Assembly: GCA_964006375.1 (NCBI GenBank)
Contig: OZ023266.1
Span: forward strand, 160,955,292 to 161,019,291
Direction of reading: 5' to 3'
Origin: Tillus elongatus
Taxonomy: Eukaryota > Arthropoda > Insecta > Coleoptera > Cleridae
DNA length: 64,000 bases
The translations under genes were made by a program, and so were the position numbers. The notes under the pieces are model-generated. The model ran no database searches and had not been told where the DNA came from. It saw nothing but the letters and a program-made list of their open reading frames with translations. Shown here in pieces: positions 1 to 11,532 of the stretch (its first letter is position 1; each line of letters starts with the position of its first letter).

Positions 1-341
1 TTAAATTTCATATATTATTCGACGGTGAAATAGATTAGGTACACATCCTGGATCCTACAGAAAACGTAACATCAATCACAGTGTCACTTCTTAGATTAAA
101 TTTTCAGAGACCTGGAGACACGTCATCTTGATAGTCCGCACCGGAAGCTGCTTACAGTTCAGGAATTTATAGATTCTCTGAACATACTTTGGTGTGAGAT
201 AATTTAACATCCAGTAAAGTGTTTTATTATCATTCAGCAGCCGTAGGCTACCTACTGGGAAAGGTATGTTATCAATCGTTTGTTATATACAAAATAATAA
301 AGAGAAATTGTTTTTGGGGAAATTTTAAAACTTGCTTTCAA

Positions 342-342
<1 letters not shown>
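1..342. other. Unassigned flank
   Basis: AT-rich sequence with no ORF or repeat that I recognise. It ends where the first microsatellite begins. Confidence 0.4.

Positions 343-422
<80 letters not shown>
343..422. repeat. (AT)n microsatellite 1
   Basis: An uninterrupted TA dinucleotide tract of about 80 bp. Its right edge abuts the left terminal repeat of transposon A1 directly, so A1 may have used a TA inside this tract as its target. Confidence 0.95.
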
Positions 423-425
<3 letters not shown>

Positions 426-2243
426 GCGCATTGAAAACGAAACAGACCGATTTGCACCCAGAGAATTTTTTTAAGAAACGCTGAAACACGTCAATTTTAA
501 TATTGAGGGGACATGTTTAGACATAAAACTCAACTTTGTCACATCAACCCCTTAAGGGTGGTGATAACAACCCTTATATTTTAAATAGGGAACATGGGTC
601 GAGTGTCATCATTTGAAAGCTCTTTCTTTTCTGAATTCAGCACACTAATTTTTTTAGAAGTTTTATCAACTCCAACCAAATTATTCACAGTTGAAGATGC
701 AAAAACGAATGTCACTCGTTCCGATAAGAAATGTGCTGATAGTGAATGTTTTGTTGGTTTGTAAACAAAAAATTGACTATCAGACCATTTCTTATCGGAA
801 TGGGAGAAATGCGGTTTATTATTTCAATTTATCGGTCGGTTTGATACTTGATAGTAGCACCAAAAATTAATTTCACAATGGTGTATTCTGTAGAAGAAAG
901 AGTTGAAATAATTACTCTTTTTTTCAAAAACGATGACTGTGCCAACCGTACCGCAAATTTGTTTAATGAACGACATCCGAACCGACATGTTAACAGAAAA
1001 TACATTTTGGAGTTAGTTGCAAAGTTTCGACAAAGTGGTTCAGTAGCCAACAAAAAACGATGTCCTGAACGTGAATTTCCGGTTAGAAATGAGACTACTG
1101 AGATTGAAGTTTTAGGACAAATTCCTGCAGACCCAACTTTGAGCACGAGAATATTGGCCACTGTTTCAAACATCAAAAGAAGAACTATTCAGCGAATATT
1201 GAAGCATCATAAATTTCAACCGTATAAAATTCATCTTGTACAACAACTGAATGAAGATGATTTTGATCGGAGGCTGGAGTTTTGTGAAGTTATGACTGCA
1301 CGAATAGCTGATAACGGGAACTCTCTGTTCAATATCTGTTTTTCAGACGAGTGTACGTTTTTATTAAACTCTACAGTCAATCGTCACAATTGTCGTTATT
1401 GGGCAGATAATAATCCAAGAAATTTTCACGAAGTCCACACTCAAACTCCACAGAAATTGAATGTCTGGACTAACATTTTTGGAGACCGTTTAATCGGACC
1501 AATATTTCTTGATAGCAATTTGAGTGGCGAAACGTATTTGGAGTTACTAGAAGATATCGTTTACCCTCTACTAATTGACATTGTTGAAAATGATGATCGT
1601 TATCAAGAGAATCAATTAGTGTTTCAACAAGATGGAGCTTCTCCGCATTTTTCACAACGTGTTAGGGAGTTTTTGAACAAAGAGTTTCCAGAGCAATGGA
1701 TTGGGCGTAGAGGTGCTATTGAGTGGCCCCCTAGATCACCGGATTTAACTCATTTAGACTTATTTCTATGGGGCCTTTTACAAAAGTAGAATTTACGCAA
1801 CAGAGCCGGAGTCTCTGGAAGAATTACGACCACGCATTGTTAAAGAATGCCGTCTAATAACCCCACAAATGCTCCAGAATGTCATTACTCATTTTGAACA
1901 AAATTTGTACTTTTGTATGGAAACTGGTGGTCAACAATTTGAACGCTTACTTAACTGAATAAACATTTTTTAACGTTTGGTTTTGTTTTTTAGTTTTTTT
2001 TAACGGAAAAAATTGACTAATTTGTGCATTTTTTATCACAATGAATGAAATACGTTTTTGCAACTCCAACTGTGAATAATTTTTAAACCAGTTGATAAAA
2101 CTTCCAAAAAAATTAGTGTGCTGAATTCAGAAAAGAAAGTGCTTTCAAATGATGCAACACTCGACCCATGTCCCCTATCTAAAATATAAGGGTTTTTATC
2201 ACCACCCTTAAGAGGTTAATGTGACAAAGTTGAGTTTTATGTC
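423..2243 (+). mobile_element. Family A DNA transposon, copy 1, right end truncated
   Basis: A Tc1/mariner-like DNA transposon with unusually long terminal inverted repeats. The left repeat runs from about 423 to about 700 and begins gtggcgcattgaaaacg. Its inverted counterpart is at about 2045-2243, stopping where the sequence gttgagttttatgtc gives way to a second transposase fragment, so roughly the last 50 bp of the right end are missing. Landmarks shared by both arms include a gaattcagcacactaat block and a block containing aacccttatattttaaa. A more complete copy lies at 59124-61924, which lets the ends be recognised. The TA target duplication cannot be confirmed because the right end is lost. 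The central region holds a frameshifted transposase. Confidence 0.8.
878..1958 (+). pseudogene. Family A transposase, frameshifted near the C-terminus
   Basis: Transposase that would cut and reinsert family A. I place the start at the ATG at 878 (MVYSVEERVEI), because the same start context occurs in copy 2; the upstream in-frame ATG at 848 is not supported there. Residues 1-60 resemble the DUF4817-type helix-turn-helix N-terminus of insect transposases. A second helix-turn-helix region follows (TVSNIKRRTIQRIL), then the RNase H-fold catalytic core. Acidic motifs are SDECTF (first D), FQQDGASPH (second D) and SPDLTHLD (third D), with 36 residues between the second and third. The frame shifts near 1785 after FLWG. 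The remaining C-terminus continues in another frame (LEELRPRIVKECRL, then METGGQQFERLLN) to the stop at 1956-1958. Only one lesion is obvious, so this copy is fairly young but probably inactive. Confidence 0.8.
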
Positions 2244-2545
2244 AACAAAATTTCGGTTTAATGATGGCAATTTGAATGCGGAAACGTATTTGGAGTTACT
2301 AAAATTAGTGTTTCAACAAGATGTAGCTCCTCCGCATTTTTCACAACGTGTTAGGGAGTTTTTGAACAGAGAGTTTCCAGAGCAATGGATTAGGCGTAGA
2401 GGTGCTATTGAGTGGTCCCCTAGATCACCGGATTTAACTCCTTTAGACTTATTTCTATGGGGCCAAGAGTAGAATTTACGCAACAGAACCGGAGTCTCTG
2501 GAAGAATTACGACGACGCATTGTTAAAGAATGTCGTCTAATAATA
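2244..2545 (+). pseudogene. Family A transposase fragment with internal deletion
   Basis: A second partial copy of the family A transposase, in the same orientation and directly after the truncated end of copy 1. It corresponds to about 1500-1860 of copy 1. A stretch coding for the segment between LELL and LVFQQD is deleted, which joins the two motifs. The QQD motif has V in place of G, and SPDLTPLD is retained. The frame breaks just after FLWG. Similarity ends near 2545, where an unrelated repeat begins. It could have arisen by abortive gap repair or by insertion of a second defective copy. Confidence 0.75.
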
Positions 2546-2559
2546 AAAATTTCTGATAA

Positions 2560-2730
2560 TAGAGACATCGATGGTAACACTTCCGAAAGAATTCTTCAAA
2601 TGTGCGCGTACTCGGACCTCTAAAATCGATCTTCTAGGTCTATGAAGTTTAACGTATTAACTTTAGCGTATATGCCGTGTAATAATAGTGTACAAGTCTT
2701 ATTAAAATTCACTACTATAACGCACTTGCT
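2560..2730. repeat. Repeat tail ending in a module M terminus
   Basis: Similar to 26100-26275: both contain a gacctctaaaa block, an aataatagtgtacaa-like block and the terminus attcactactataa followed by cgcacttgctg. Here the terminus is cut after cttgctg and joined to the stub of a retrotransposon LTR. A related inverted block occurs at 56370-56450. Confidence 0.6.
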
Positions 2731-2745
2731 GTAGAACGTAACAAC

Positions 2746-2764
2746 TGGTGTCAGAAGTGGGATT
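2746..2764 (+). promoter_or_regulatory. Primer-binding site, tRNA-Leu type
   Basis: The sequence tggtgtcagaagtgggatt starts two bases after the 5' LTR stub. It complements the 3' end of an animal tRNA-Leu (CAA type, from memory) including the CCA tail. This is where minus-strand synthesis would have been primed. Confidence 0.75.
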
Positions 2765-2910
2765 TTCAAGCTGCTAGCAGAAATATTTTCCAGAATATTC
2801 GTTGAACAACGTGGAAATTTCTAGAATCTCTGGAAGATCAGTGTCAGCAGTGATTCATAACTGGGTGTTCTTGAAACAGGATAAACTGTGTACCAAATTT
2901 AACTACGTCT

Positions 2911-4145
2911 ATGCCCAAGACACATAGCGCAACAGCCAATATGGACGCCCAGCTATTGGAGTTGATTAAAGAAACGAAAGAAGAGGCCAGAAAAAGAGAT
3001 GCAGTAGCCAGAAAAAGAGATGAAGAGGTTAAAGAAGAACTGAGAAAAAGAGATTAAGAAGCCAGAAAAAGGGATGAAGAGGTTAAAGAAGAGCTGAGAA
3101 AAAGAGATGAAGAAGCCAGAGTCAAAATGAGAAAAAGAGATGAAGAAGCCAGAAAGAGATGAAGAGGCCAGAAGAAGAGACGAAGAAGCTAAAGAAGAAG
3201 CTAGAAAAAGAGATGAAGAAGCTAGAAAAAGAGACGAAGGAGTCAAAGAAGAAATGAGAAAAAGAGCTGAAGAGGTCAGGAAAAGAGACGAAGAAGCCAA
3301 AGAAGAAATGAGAAAAATATATGAAGAAACAAAGAAAATTCTACATGAACAGGCCAGCAGAATTGAGAATATTACTTTATGTGTCGACGAACGTATGAAG
3401 CAGGTAAAAGACATCTTCCAGCAAGTAGAAAGCAGAGTAAGGGTTATCAGCGACGATGTACACGACAAGCTGACAGAAGTACAACAGAAAGTGCATCACT
3501 AGAAAAGAAGTGTGAAACCCCAGCCAAAGGAAACATCAGGCTCGAAGATAGCCCGGTCGGAAGAATTAAGGTCCCCACATTTGATGGCTCAGTCCCGTGG
3601 GGTATTTATCTACGGCAATTTGAAGCCGCTGCTACAGCAACTGGTTGAGGCGAGAGATAGAAAGCGACTTCGCTAATTGTGGCTCTCAGAGGAGATGCCC
3701 TAGATGTGCTCCAAGGTATCCACAGGAAAGAACAGGACAGTTTTGACAGCATTAGATATTACCTAGAAATGAGATTTGGCGACCAGCATTTACAACAGCT
3801 GTACCAAACTCAGTTAAAAAGTCTCTGTCAGAAATCGGGTGAAATTCTGCAACAATTTGAAGCCGACGTTGCCAGACTAACACGATCAGCTTACCCCACA
3901 GCTCCGGTGGAATTTTTGAGCCAACTGTCGCTGCAAACATTCATTGACGGCATCAGGGATACCGACACTCAACAGGCGCTGAGGATGGCGAGACATAAAA
4001 ACATGAACGATGCTTTGGCACATTCGCTAGAATTTGAAGCTGCCAAGCAAGCTTCTAAAGGCAATGTGAGGGTTCGCAGTCTTCAAGTCTCAGAAGAGGA
4101 AAATAAACCAGACTTATCCAAGGTTGTACAGCGATTGCTGTCAGA
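2911..4145 (+). pseudogene. Gypsy gag polyprotein, broken
   Basis: Capsid-like structural protein of the LTR element. The ATG at 2911 is the first in the leader; a second in-frame ATG at 2941 starts MDAQLLELIKETKEEARK. The first ~180 residues are a highly charged coiled coil built from repeats close to RKRDEEAKEEA. The middle holds VPTFDGSVPW and the capsid-type segment ending KATSLIVALRGDALDVLQGI, typical of insect Gypsy gag. Lesions are an in-frame stop near 3055, frame changes near 3155 and 3500, and a stop near 3647. The rest is open to about 4140, where it is spliced by deletion into integrase. No zinc knuckle remains. Confidence 0.8.
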
Positions 4146-4433
4146 ATGCATATACGAGTAGAAAGCGAACGCATGAAGACTCGTTATGACATGCGAGCTA
4201 ATTCGGCTGGTTTTAAAGAAGATCGTGTGTGGTTCTACAATCCAGTACGACGCAAGGGACGGTCACCGAAACTACAGAAATTATGGGAAGGTCCTTATAA
4301 AGTGGTCAAAAGGATCAATGACGTTGTCTATCGCATTCAGAGGAGCCCGAAGAGCAAGATGAAGGTGGTCCACATGCACAGACTTACGCCATACCAAGAA
4401 ATGTCAGAATTCGACCGGGACGATCGAATCTAA
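4146..4433 (+). pseudogene. Integrase C-terminal fragment
   Basis: The last ~95 residues of a Gypsy polyprotein. The segment SERMKTRYDMRANSAGF, then VWFYNPVRRKGRSPKL and LWEGPYKVVKRINDVVYRIQ, matches the C-terminal region (SH3-like, GPY/F-type) of insect Gypsy integrases. It ends with the stop just before the purine tract, as expected for the end of pol. The upstream boundary is a deletion junction, so the methionine at 4146 is not a true start. Confidence 0.8.
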
Positions 4434-4444
4434 GAGGGGGGCAG
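4432..4444 (+). promoter_or_regulatory. Polypurine tract
   Basis: The purine-rich run aagaggggggcag lies immediately upstream of the 3' LTR. It is the expected primer site for plus-strand DNA synthesis. Confidence 0.75.
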
Positions 4445-4811
4445 TGTCACAGCGAACAGTCTGGAATGACATTTCTAGAAGAAGCCAGAAGTGACAGGTA
4501 TAGAATAGTGTAGAATGGCTAGAATCTCTATGGACAGTATAAATAGACGAGCGGTGCGCACAGTAAGTTAGTTCAGTATTAAGTCGGTGTGGTGTAAAAG
4601 TGATCATAGAGTATTAGGCGAATCAGCAGTGTTGGTGTATAAGAAGCGATCATAGAAGGCGATAGTAGAATATAATTCTATGGACATTTAATAATAGAGA
4701 GAAACATTTTAGTTGACACTGGTGTTGGAAAATAGTTGGTAATAATAAATTAGTAGTTTGGAAAGCTGTGTTTTGTTAATCAACAAATCCAGAAACCCGT
4801 AGAACGTAACA
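4445..4811 (+). repeat. 3' LTR
   Basis: A 367-bp LTR beginning tgtcacagcgaac and ending agaacgtaaca (TGT...ACA termini). A TATA-like stretch (cagtataaatag) near 4540 fits a promoter within the LTR. The last ~13 bp are repeated at 2731-2743. Confidence 0.85.
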
Positions 4812-5275
4812 ATATTCATATCTTGTATTCCTTAGTACGGATCTGTTTCCTATTCAAGAGTCCGTGTTTACTCCCACCAGTTCGTAGGTATGTGTTGATA
4901 AAAACTTTGAAATCGGTAGGATGTCGTATTGCTCAAGACTGTTGAAGACTTTTAGTTCTTGAAACGTGTATCACATAGTCCTTATCGTGAAGAAATGTTA
5001 AACAATGAATATAACAAACAAAAAGAAAACACGTAAACAAACAAAAGTAATCTCGAAAACACGTTTCAATAAACGCTATTTAGTTTTAAACAGGAAACAA
5101 TAAAGAAGAAGTGTAAATATAAACTCTGATAACAACTTAACAATCACTTACATTAGGTACCACTAATGACTTTTAATGATTTACCTGTATAAATCTCATA
5201 ATGCTGACGTCATTATGAATCATTTCATAACTGTTTATTGTATAAGTTAAAAAAAAGGGTTGGACAAAGGAAAAA
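4812..5275. other. Unassigned AT-rich spacer
   Basis: No ORF or recognised repeat. A run of a- and c-rich words (aacaaacaaaaagaaaacac) near 5010-5060 is low complexity. Confidence 0.4.
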
Positions 5276-5569
5276 AGCCTGGACGCAGCAAGTGCGTTAT
5301 GGTAGTCAATTTTCATACAAATGATCTGGCACAAAATATTTTATTATAATTTTTTTTCTTGTAAGATAGAAATCTAAATTTTGGTGTATAGTTTACCTTT
5401 TATATCGTAAACCTACCTACCAAATTTGGTTATCATAGCTTTTTTATTTTTTGAGATAAAAATTTTTTCGAATGAAAACTTAAAATTTTCCCGGAAAACC
5501 TCGTCCGATTTTCCTGACCAACGAACTTATCCAAGCCATTTACAAAAGGAAGGTACGTGCCAAATTTTA

Positions 5570-5662
<93 letters not shown>

Positions 5663-5815
5663 AAACTGACCGTGGATATGGATTCTAGGGGGCCTAGTTC
5701 GCGCTCATTTGCAAACATTTTTTCAAAATTCAAAAGTCGGGATCTCCCCATTAGTGAATTTTTTCTAAGAAAATTCACTAAAAGTTCTATGACATGTAAC
5801 TAATGTTCAAAATTC
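5276..5815 (-). repeat. Module M terminus followed by partial module D
   Basis: Starts with the module M end ctggacgcagcaagtgcg. It continues into module D in reverse orientation: the block ccggaaaacctcgtccg, the block gaacttatccaagcc, then a microsatellite, then the cattagtgaatttttt border. Confidence 0.7.
5572..5660. repeat. (AT)n microsatellite 2
   Basis: A pure 89-bp TA tract inside module D, between the caaattttat and tgaaactgaccg landmarks. Confidence 0.95.
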
Positions 5816-5887
5816 ATGAGGGAAGTGTTGAAATGTTCCTAACAATGGGTTTCGATACAAAAATTCTTAGTTAAACAACTATTTATT

Positions 5888-6130
5888 GTTTTACTTTAAC
5901 GTCAGTCTATTTCCGCGACTATGGCCAATCACCGACGCCAAGGAGCAGTTTCACCTAACTATCCTGGAAATTTTGCCGAACCCCTGTCTTTTTATAAGGA
6001 GGGTAGGGCTTTTTAACGTGCCTAACATCGCATGGACACGGGACCGACGGCTTTACGCCCCCTCGGAAGGGCGGAACGTGGAGACATTCAACTTGCTCAA
6101 ATACAGTGCCAGAATTTCGCTGGACAAGAA
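5888..6130 (-). repeat. SINE body fragment
   Basis: Reverse complement of the body of the SINE at 31443-31800 without the tRNA-like head. Landmarks read on the minus strand include gcgatgttaggcacgtt, a ccctacc motif and ggtgattggccatagtcg. Confidence 0.75.
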
Positions 6131-6295
6131 AATTTCCTTGGGGCTAGGCAGGTTTCTGAAAACAGTTTTTTGAAAAGCGTTCCTGCATCCAGATTTTTTT
6201 CTTACAAACGCAGCATATTTCGATAAAAAATGCAAAAATGCATTAACGAATTTGTTCTACGAAAATTAGCTAAAAAAATTATACACCCCTACTCA

Positions 6296-6440
6296 CTCCT
6301 GGTCCCGTTACTTCCTTGGGGAGTCTGAACAAGAAATTTTTCTTGGTGTTTGTGGATCCAGGAGGGGGCCCTAGGCAGATTTCTGAAAACAGTTTTTTGA
6401 AAAGCGTTCGGGAGCTAAACTGCAAATTTACCGAAAATTC
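6296..6440 (+). repeat. Foldback (FB) element, right-end fragment
   Basis: Contains ctggtcccgttacttccttg, gtttgtggatccaggagg and ctgcaaatttacc. These are the right-arm landmarks of the palindromic FB elements described near 34.6, 38.1 and 40.7 kb. Confidence 0.65.
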
Positions 6441-6549
6441 GCTACCAAAACGCACTTACTGCGTCCAGATTTTTTTCTTACGAACACATCATATTTCGAT
6501 AAAAAAGGCAAAAATGCATTAACAAATTTGTTCTACGAAAATTAGCTAA

Positions 6550-7119
6550 AAATTAAAGACCGCTAAACCATAAACTTCACTAAACCTACAGCGAAAGCAT
6601 CAACTTAATTAAACCCACAGCCAAAGCATCAGAGAAAGGGTCTATTTTAAATGAATTTTCTGTAAATATTTTAGTAAAATGAAGGGCAGTGATGGTTGAA
6701 TCTAAAACTTAAGGGTTTGCAGAACACTCTTCTTGCAACATTTTCTTTTCAAAATCCGCATTTGTTTCACGTTCTTCGCCTAAACAGTGCCAATTTTGAC
6801 GTTTAAAATTGCGAGTTTGACGTTTTAAGGAAAACTCCAAAATTTGTTTTTTAACTACCCATAACTTCTTTGTCTTTAAAGCTAGAGACCTACATTTCGG
6901 TACAGAGTTCACTCTTTATAATACAAACACGCGTATTAAATTTGGTTGCCCTTACTTTGTTATTTCCGGATATATGAATTTTGTAGAAGGAAAACACAAC
7001 ATTTTTCGGGAAAACCGGGTCCGATTTTCCTGGCTAACGAACTTATCCAAGCCATTTGCAAAAGGAAGGAACTCACCAAATTTGATCAAGATTGGTCCAT
7101 TATTTTTTGAGTTATCGGT

Positions 7120-7179
<60 letters not shown>

Positions 7180-7205
7180 CAGATCTCATTAGCAAATTAA
7201 AAAAA
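6550..7205 (-). repeat. Module D copy, reverse orientation
   Basis: About 650 bp matching 7735-8500 in inverted orientation. Landmarks are ggtctattttaaatg, aaacttaagggtttgcag, ttggttgcccttactttg and gagttatcggtcgg, then a microsatellite. Apparent ORFs here are by-products of the repeat. Confidence 0.75.
7133..7175. repeat. (AT)n microsatellite 3
   Basis: A 43-bp TA tract, the shortest of the set, right after atcggtcgg. Confidence 0.95.
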
Positions 7206-7734
7206 AATTCGCTAAAAGATATACGGTAGTAAACTTAATCCATCAGCGGTCGAATTATCTGCAACTTGTTGGCACATTACCAAATTTTTTAATGAAAATT
7301 GGCTAAAGACAAGAATGTGGAGAAATGTTTTGGAAAATTCAATAAATGGCAGCATAAAATGTTAACACAAATATTTTGCAGTATAGGGCACAAACTAAAC
7401 AATTTTGTTCTAAGGTAGCCTTATACCGAAATCGGCTTATTTCGATCTAAGGAATATGGTAAGATTTTGTAAAGACCTTTTAGAGACACGCTGTATGATT
7501 AAATACGTGATGCTCTTTCTAAAATTAAAGCTCCGTTTCATCTTTAGAATATCTATTTCTCTACTATCAAGTTCTAAGAAATCTGCAACGTATTCTTCGA
7601 GACGCCTTCAAAGTGTGAGAAATTAGACAAAAGTAAGTAGCAGAGATTATCACAGGCTTCTTTGAAAAGACCAAACTTTCGCTTCTAGGTAATACCAACC
7701 AATTATTTTTATTTTTTAACAGGCTATGTTTTAT
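7206..7734. other. Spacer between inverted module D copies
   Basis: AT-rich sequence without a recognised gene, lying between a reverse and a forward module D. Confidence 0.4.
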
Positions 7735-8500
<766 letters not shown>

Positions 8501-8945
8501 CGAAATATGATAATTTTCATTAAATCCTTCAAAATTCAATAACTCAATTTGCTATTAACGTAAGCTTTGTTGATTAGGAAACCAACATTTAAGTTTATTT
8601 TCGGAAAATTTTTGTATATTTTCAAACCATAAGTAATTTTATAAAATATAGTACATTGTTTCTACTACATAGGCTATACCGGTAATCAGATTGATGCCTG
8701 CTCGCATTTGCTATTAAAAACATTTTTATGAAAATTCACTTCCATAACACACTTGCTGCATCCAGACTTTTGAAAAAATGTTTTAATATTTTCAAACAAT
8801 AAAGTTATTTCGATGAAATATGGTACATTGTTTCTACTATACAGGCAACCAAGTTTGATGCCTGCTTTCATCAAAGAAAGACATTTGCTATTAAAAACAT
8901 TTTAAAGAAAATTCGCTACCATAACGCACTTGCTGCGTCCAGACT
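8501..8945 (-). repeat. Two overlapping module M right ends
   Basis: Two successive termini in the same orientation, at about 8735-8771 (with cacttgctgcatccagac) and 8905-8943 (cgcacttgctgcgtccagac). Each is preceded by module M body words (tggtacattgtttctact, gatgcctgctttc). The duplicate end suggests one M nested in or recombined with another. Confidence 0.7.
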
Positions 8946-9125
8946 TGTTTTTTAGTCTTAAAATGTTATTTTTGCGTTTCTAATTTACATATTTCTATTC
9001 AAGATTGAACATTTCTCTTTCATGTGGTTCCTTGGCGAAAAATCAAAGATGATTTTCAACTGGGGAAGATTTCTTGTAAAAACGAGGGTAAGGCCTGCAG
9101 GTGAGTAAGATACTTGGTTGAGGGT

Positions 9126-10460
9126 GGGGGCGATTGGTAGGGGGGTTCTCCATCTCCTAGACTTCCGTGAAGGTGCATTGTGATGTGGTCTTCCCTTCGT
9201 CTAGCTTTTTAATTGAAAGAACTGTGGTCGTTCAGGGAGAAATAGGGGGTGTATTAGTCCTGATGGGATGGCAAGGGTTTTTTTTGGTAAATTTTCAGTT
9301 TACTTTACGAAAGATTTTTAGAAAAACAAAGAGAAACATGCTTAGAAACCCCACACACCCCTAGTTGTACAAACTAGAATAAAAAACCACCCCCAAGAAT
9401 GTTACGGGACAAAGACTAGATGGGAGTGCAGGTCGTGAAGGAAATATGAGCGCAAAATGCGAAAAAAGAGTTACGTCGGACCTCGAGAAGCTGCCTTTGT
9501 TACATTTTGCAGCTATATGTCTCCTTTATACCCTGTCTACCCCACCCAGCACCCCTATTCACCCCACGTCCCGTAGCTTTCTTGGAGGCTGTTTCAAGGA
9601 AATTTTTCCTGTGATTTGTGCATTGAATGTGGTTATAGGCATGCAAGAGGGAAACAAAAGCCCCCTCGACAAGGTAGGAAGCGAAAAAAAAAAGAAAAAT
9701 TGTGAAAAAAATTCATATTTCACTTATCGCAGCAGGCCAGCGAAGAATGTAAATAACTCATCAAAGAGAAGGGAGAAAAAGGTATAAACCGAGGTTGGGG
9801 GCGATTGGTAAGGGGTTTCTCCTTCTCCTAGACTTCCGTGAGGGTGCAGTGTGACGTGCGTTTCCTTGGTCTAGCTTTTTAATTGAAAGAACGGTGGTGT
9901 TTCAGGGAGAAATAGGGGGTGGATTGGTCCTGATTGGATGGCAAGGGTTTTTTTCGGTAAATTTTCAGTTTACTTCACGAAAGATTTTTAGAAAAAAAAG
10001 AGAAACATGTTTAGAAACCCCCACAAACCCCTGATTGTACAAACCAGAAGAAAAAACCACCCCCAAGAATGTTACGGGACAAAGACTAAATGGGAGTGCA
10101 GGGCGTGAAGGAAATATGAGCGCAAAATGCGAAAAAACAGTTACGTCGGACCTCAAGAAGCTGCCTTTTTTACATTTTGCAGCTATATGCCTCCTTTATA
10201 CCCTGTCTACCCCGCCCAGCACCCCTATGCGCCCCAAGTCCCGTAGCTTTCTTGGAGGCTGTTCCAAGGAAATTTTTCCTGTGGTTTGTGCATTGAATGT
10301 GGTTATAGGCATGCAAGAGGGAAAAAAGCCCACACTACGAGGTAGCAAGCGAAAAAATAGAAAAATTGTGAAAAAAAATCATATTTAACTTATCGCAGCA
10401 GGCCAGCGAAGAATGTAAATAACTCATCAAAGAGAAGGGAGCAAAAGGTATAAATCGAGG
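9126..10460 (+). repeat. Tandem direct duplication, ~670-bp unit
   Basis: Two head-to-tail units, 9126-9796 and 9797-10460. Both contain gggggcgattggta, ccgtgaaggtgca or ccgtgagggtgca, caccacccccaagaatg-like words, atgagcgcaaaatgcg and aaggtataaa. The middle of each unit (about 9290-9665 and 9960-10335) is a diverged left half of the FB element. The parallel ORFs in the two units carry no recognisable domain. Confidence 0.8.
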
Positions 10461-10651
10461 TATGAATAGTGTCAACGTGCAGGTAAGATACCAAACTGTA
10501 TCTATCAGCAGTCGATTTAGCTAAAACTGTCCATGAAGTAAACTGCAAATTCAGCGAGAAAAAATTATTTCCTATGGTTTCTATAAGCTGCGTTTTTCAC
10601 ATTTTGTTCCCCGCCCAACACCCCTATACATTTCACTTGAGGTTTGTGCAT

Positions 10652-10681
10652 GGGGGGGGGGGGGGAAGGGGGGGGGGGGGG
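10652..10681 (+). repeat. G14-AA-G14 tract
   Basis: Two runs of 14 G separated by AA, in an otherwise AT-rich region. The tract could form a G-quadruplex. Its exact length is also a place where assemblers often err. Confidence 0.9.
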
Positions 10682-10739
10682 TTAACGGTTTTGAAAGATA
10701 TTTTAGATAGCTGACCGTGAGATAATTGCAAAATTATTT

Positions 10740-11090
10740 AAAATCTGCCGTGGCATTGTGTTTGACCAAGTGGAATGTCTGCACATTCCGTCATTAGCAC
10801 TGAGCGTAAAGCTGTCGGTCCAGTGTGGCGTGCTATGTTGGGCACGTTAAATATCCCTACCCGTCTTACATGATTCGGTGGGGTCCGCAATATTTTCAGG
10901 ATACCCGGAAATATCGGCGATTGCTGATTGTTTGAGCACATTCCGCTCTTAGGAGGGGGCGTGAAGACGACGGGCCCGTGTCCCACAAGATGTTGGGCAC
11001 GTTAAAGATCGCTACCCGCATCATATGATTTGGTGGGGTCCGCAAAATTTACAGTATTCCCAGAAATATTGGCGATTGGCGACTGTTGAC
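10740..11090 (+). repeat. Two SINE body fragments in tandem
   Basis: The first fragment (10740-10985) has gaatgtctgcacattccg, gttgggcacgttaaa and a gatttcggtgggg-like segment. From about 10990 the gttgggcacgttaaagatc segment starts again and runs to about 11085. Neither has the tRNA-like head. Confidence 0.7.
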
Positions 11091-11346
11091 AAGTTTGACG
11101 TTTCTGACTATCTTGTTTGCGACCACATTTTAACAGATGTATGTATGCTAAATCGACAAATTGCAAATTTTCAAAGAGTCACCTCTTTGCAAAGGGAGCT
11201 TACTGCTTAGATACGTCAAACTAAACATCTTTGCATTGTTTACGTAGACAGGTCTGTTGAAAAATTGTTCTGTCACTGCGACACTGAATTTTACCTCTGT
11301 TTGTTATTACACTACACTAAGTGCAGATTGGAACCTGCGATGAGCA

Positions 11347-11532
11347 CTGATAAGTACACTTTAAGAACCCAAATCACAATAAATTTTTAAACACCTGACC
11401 AAAGTTAGCGTCATCAGAATATCAAAAATTTTGAATTTGTCATCCTTCGAGGCCGCTGTTAGTGAGACGATCGTCAGGTCTCTAAAAATATGTTGTGGTG
11501 ATTTGGGTTCTTCAAATGTACTTATTTGTCAG
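11347..11532. mobile_element. Short MITE-like inverted-repeat element
   Basis: About 186 bp with imperfect ~55-bp terminal inverted repeats. The left arm has gaacccaaatcaca and cacctgacc. The right arm has ggtcaggt-like words and gatttgggttcttc in inverted order. There is no coding capacity, and I could not define a target-site duplication. Confidence 0.6.

Larger units (their letters stand above)
2731..4811 (+). mobile_element. Gypsy-type LTR retrotransposon, internally deleted
   Basis: Non-autonomous remnant of a Gypsy/Ty3-type element. In order it has the last ~13 bp of a 5' LTR (gtagaacgtaaca, identical to the end of the 3' LTR), a primer-binding site, gag, a direct junction into the C-terminal end of integrase, a purine-rich tract and a complete 3' LTR. 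Protease, reverse transcriptase, RNase H and the integrase core are absent. The 5' LTR has been replaced by a module M terminus, so no target-site duplication can be read. It cannot move by itself. Confidence 0.85.

Noticed and set aside
2953..3468. 171-residue serine/leucine-rich ORF on the minus strand
   Set aside because: It is the antisense shadow of the lysine/glutamate-rich gag coiled coil.
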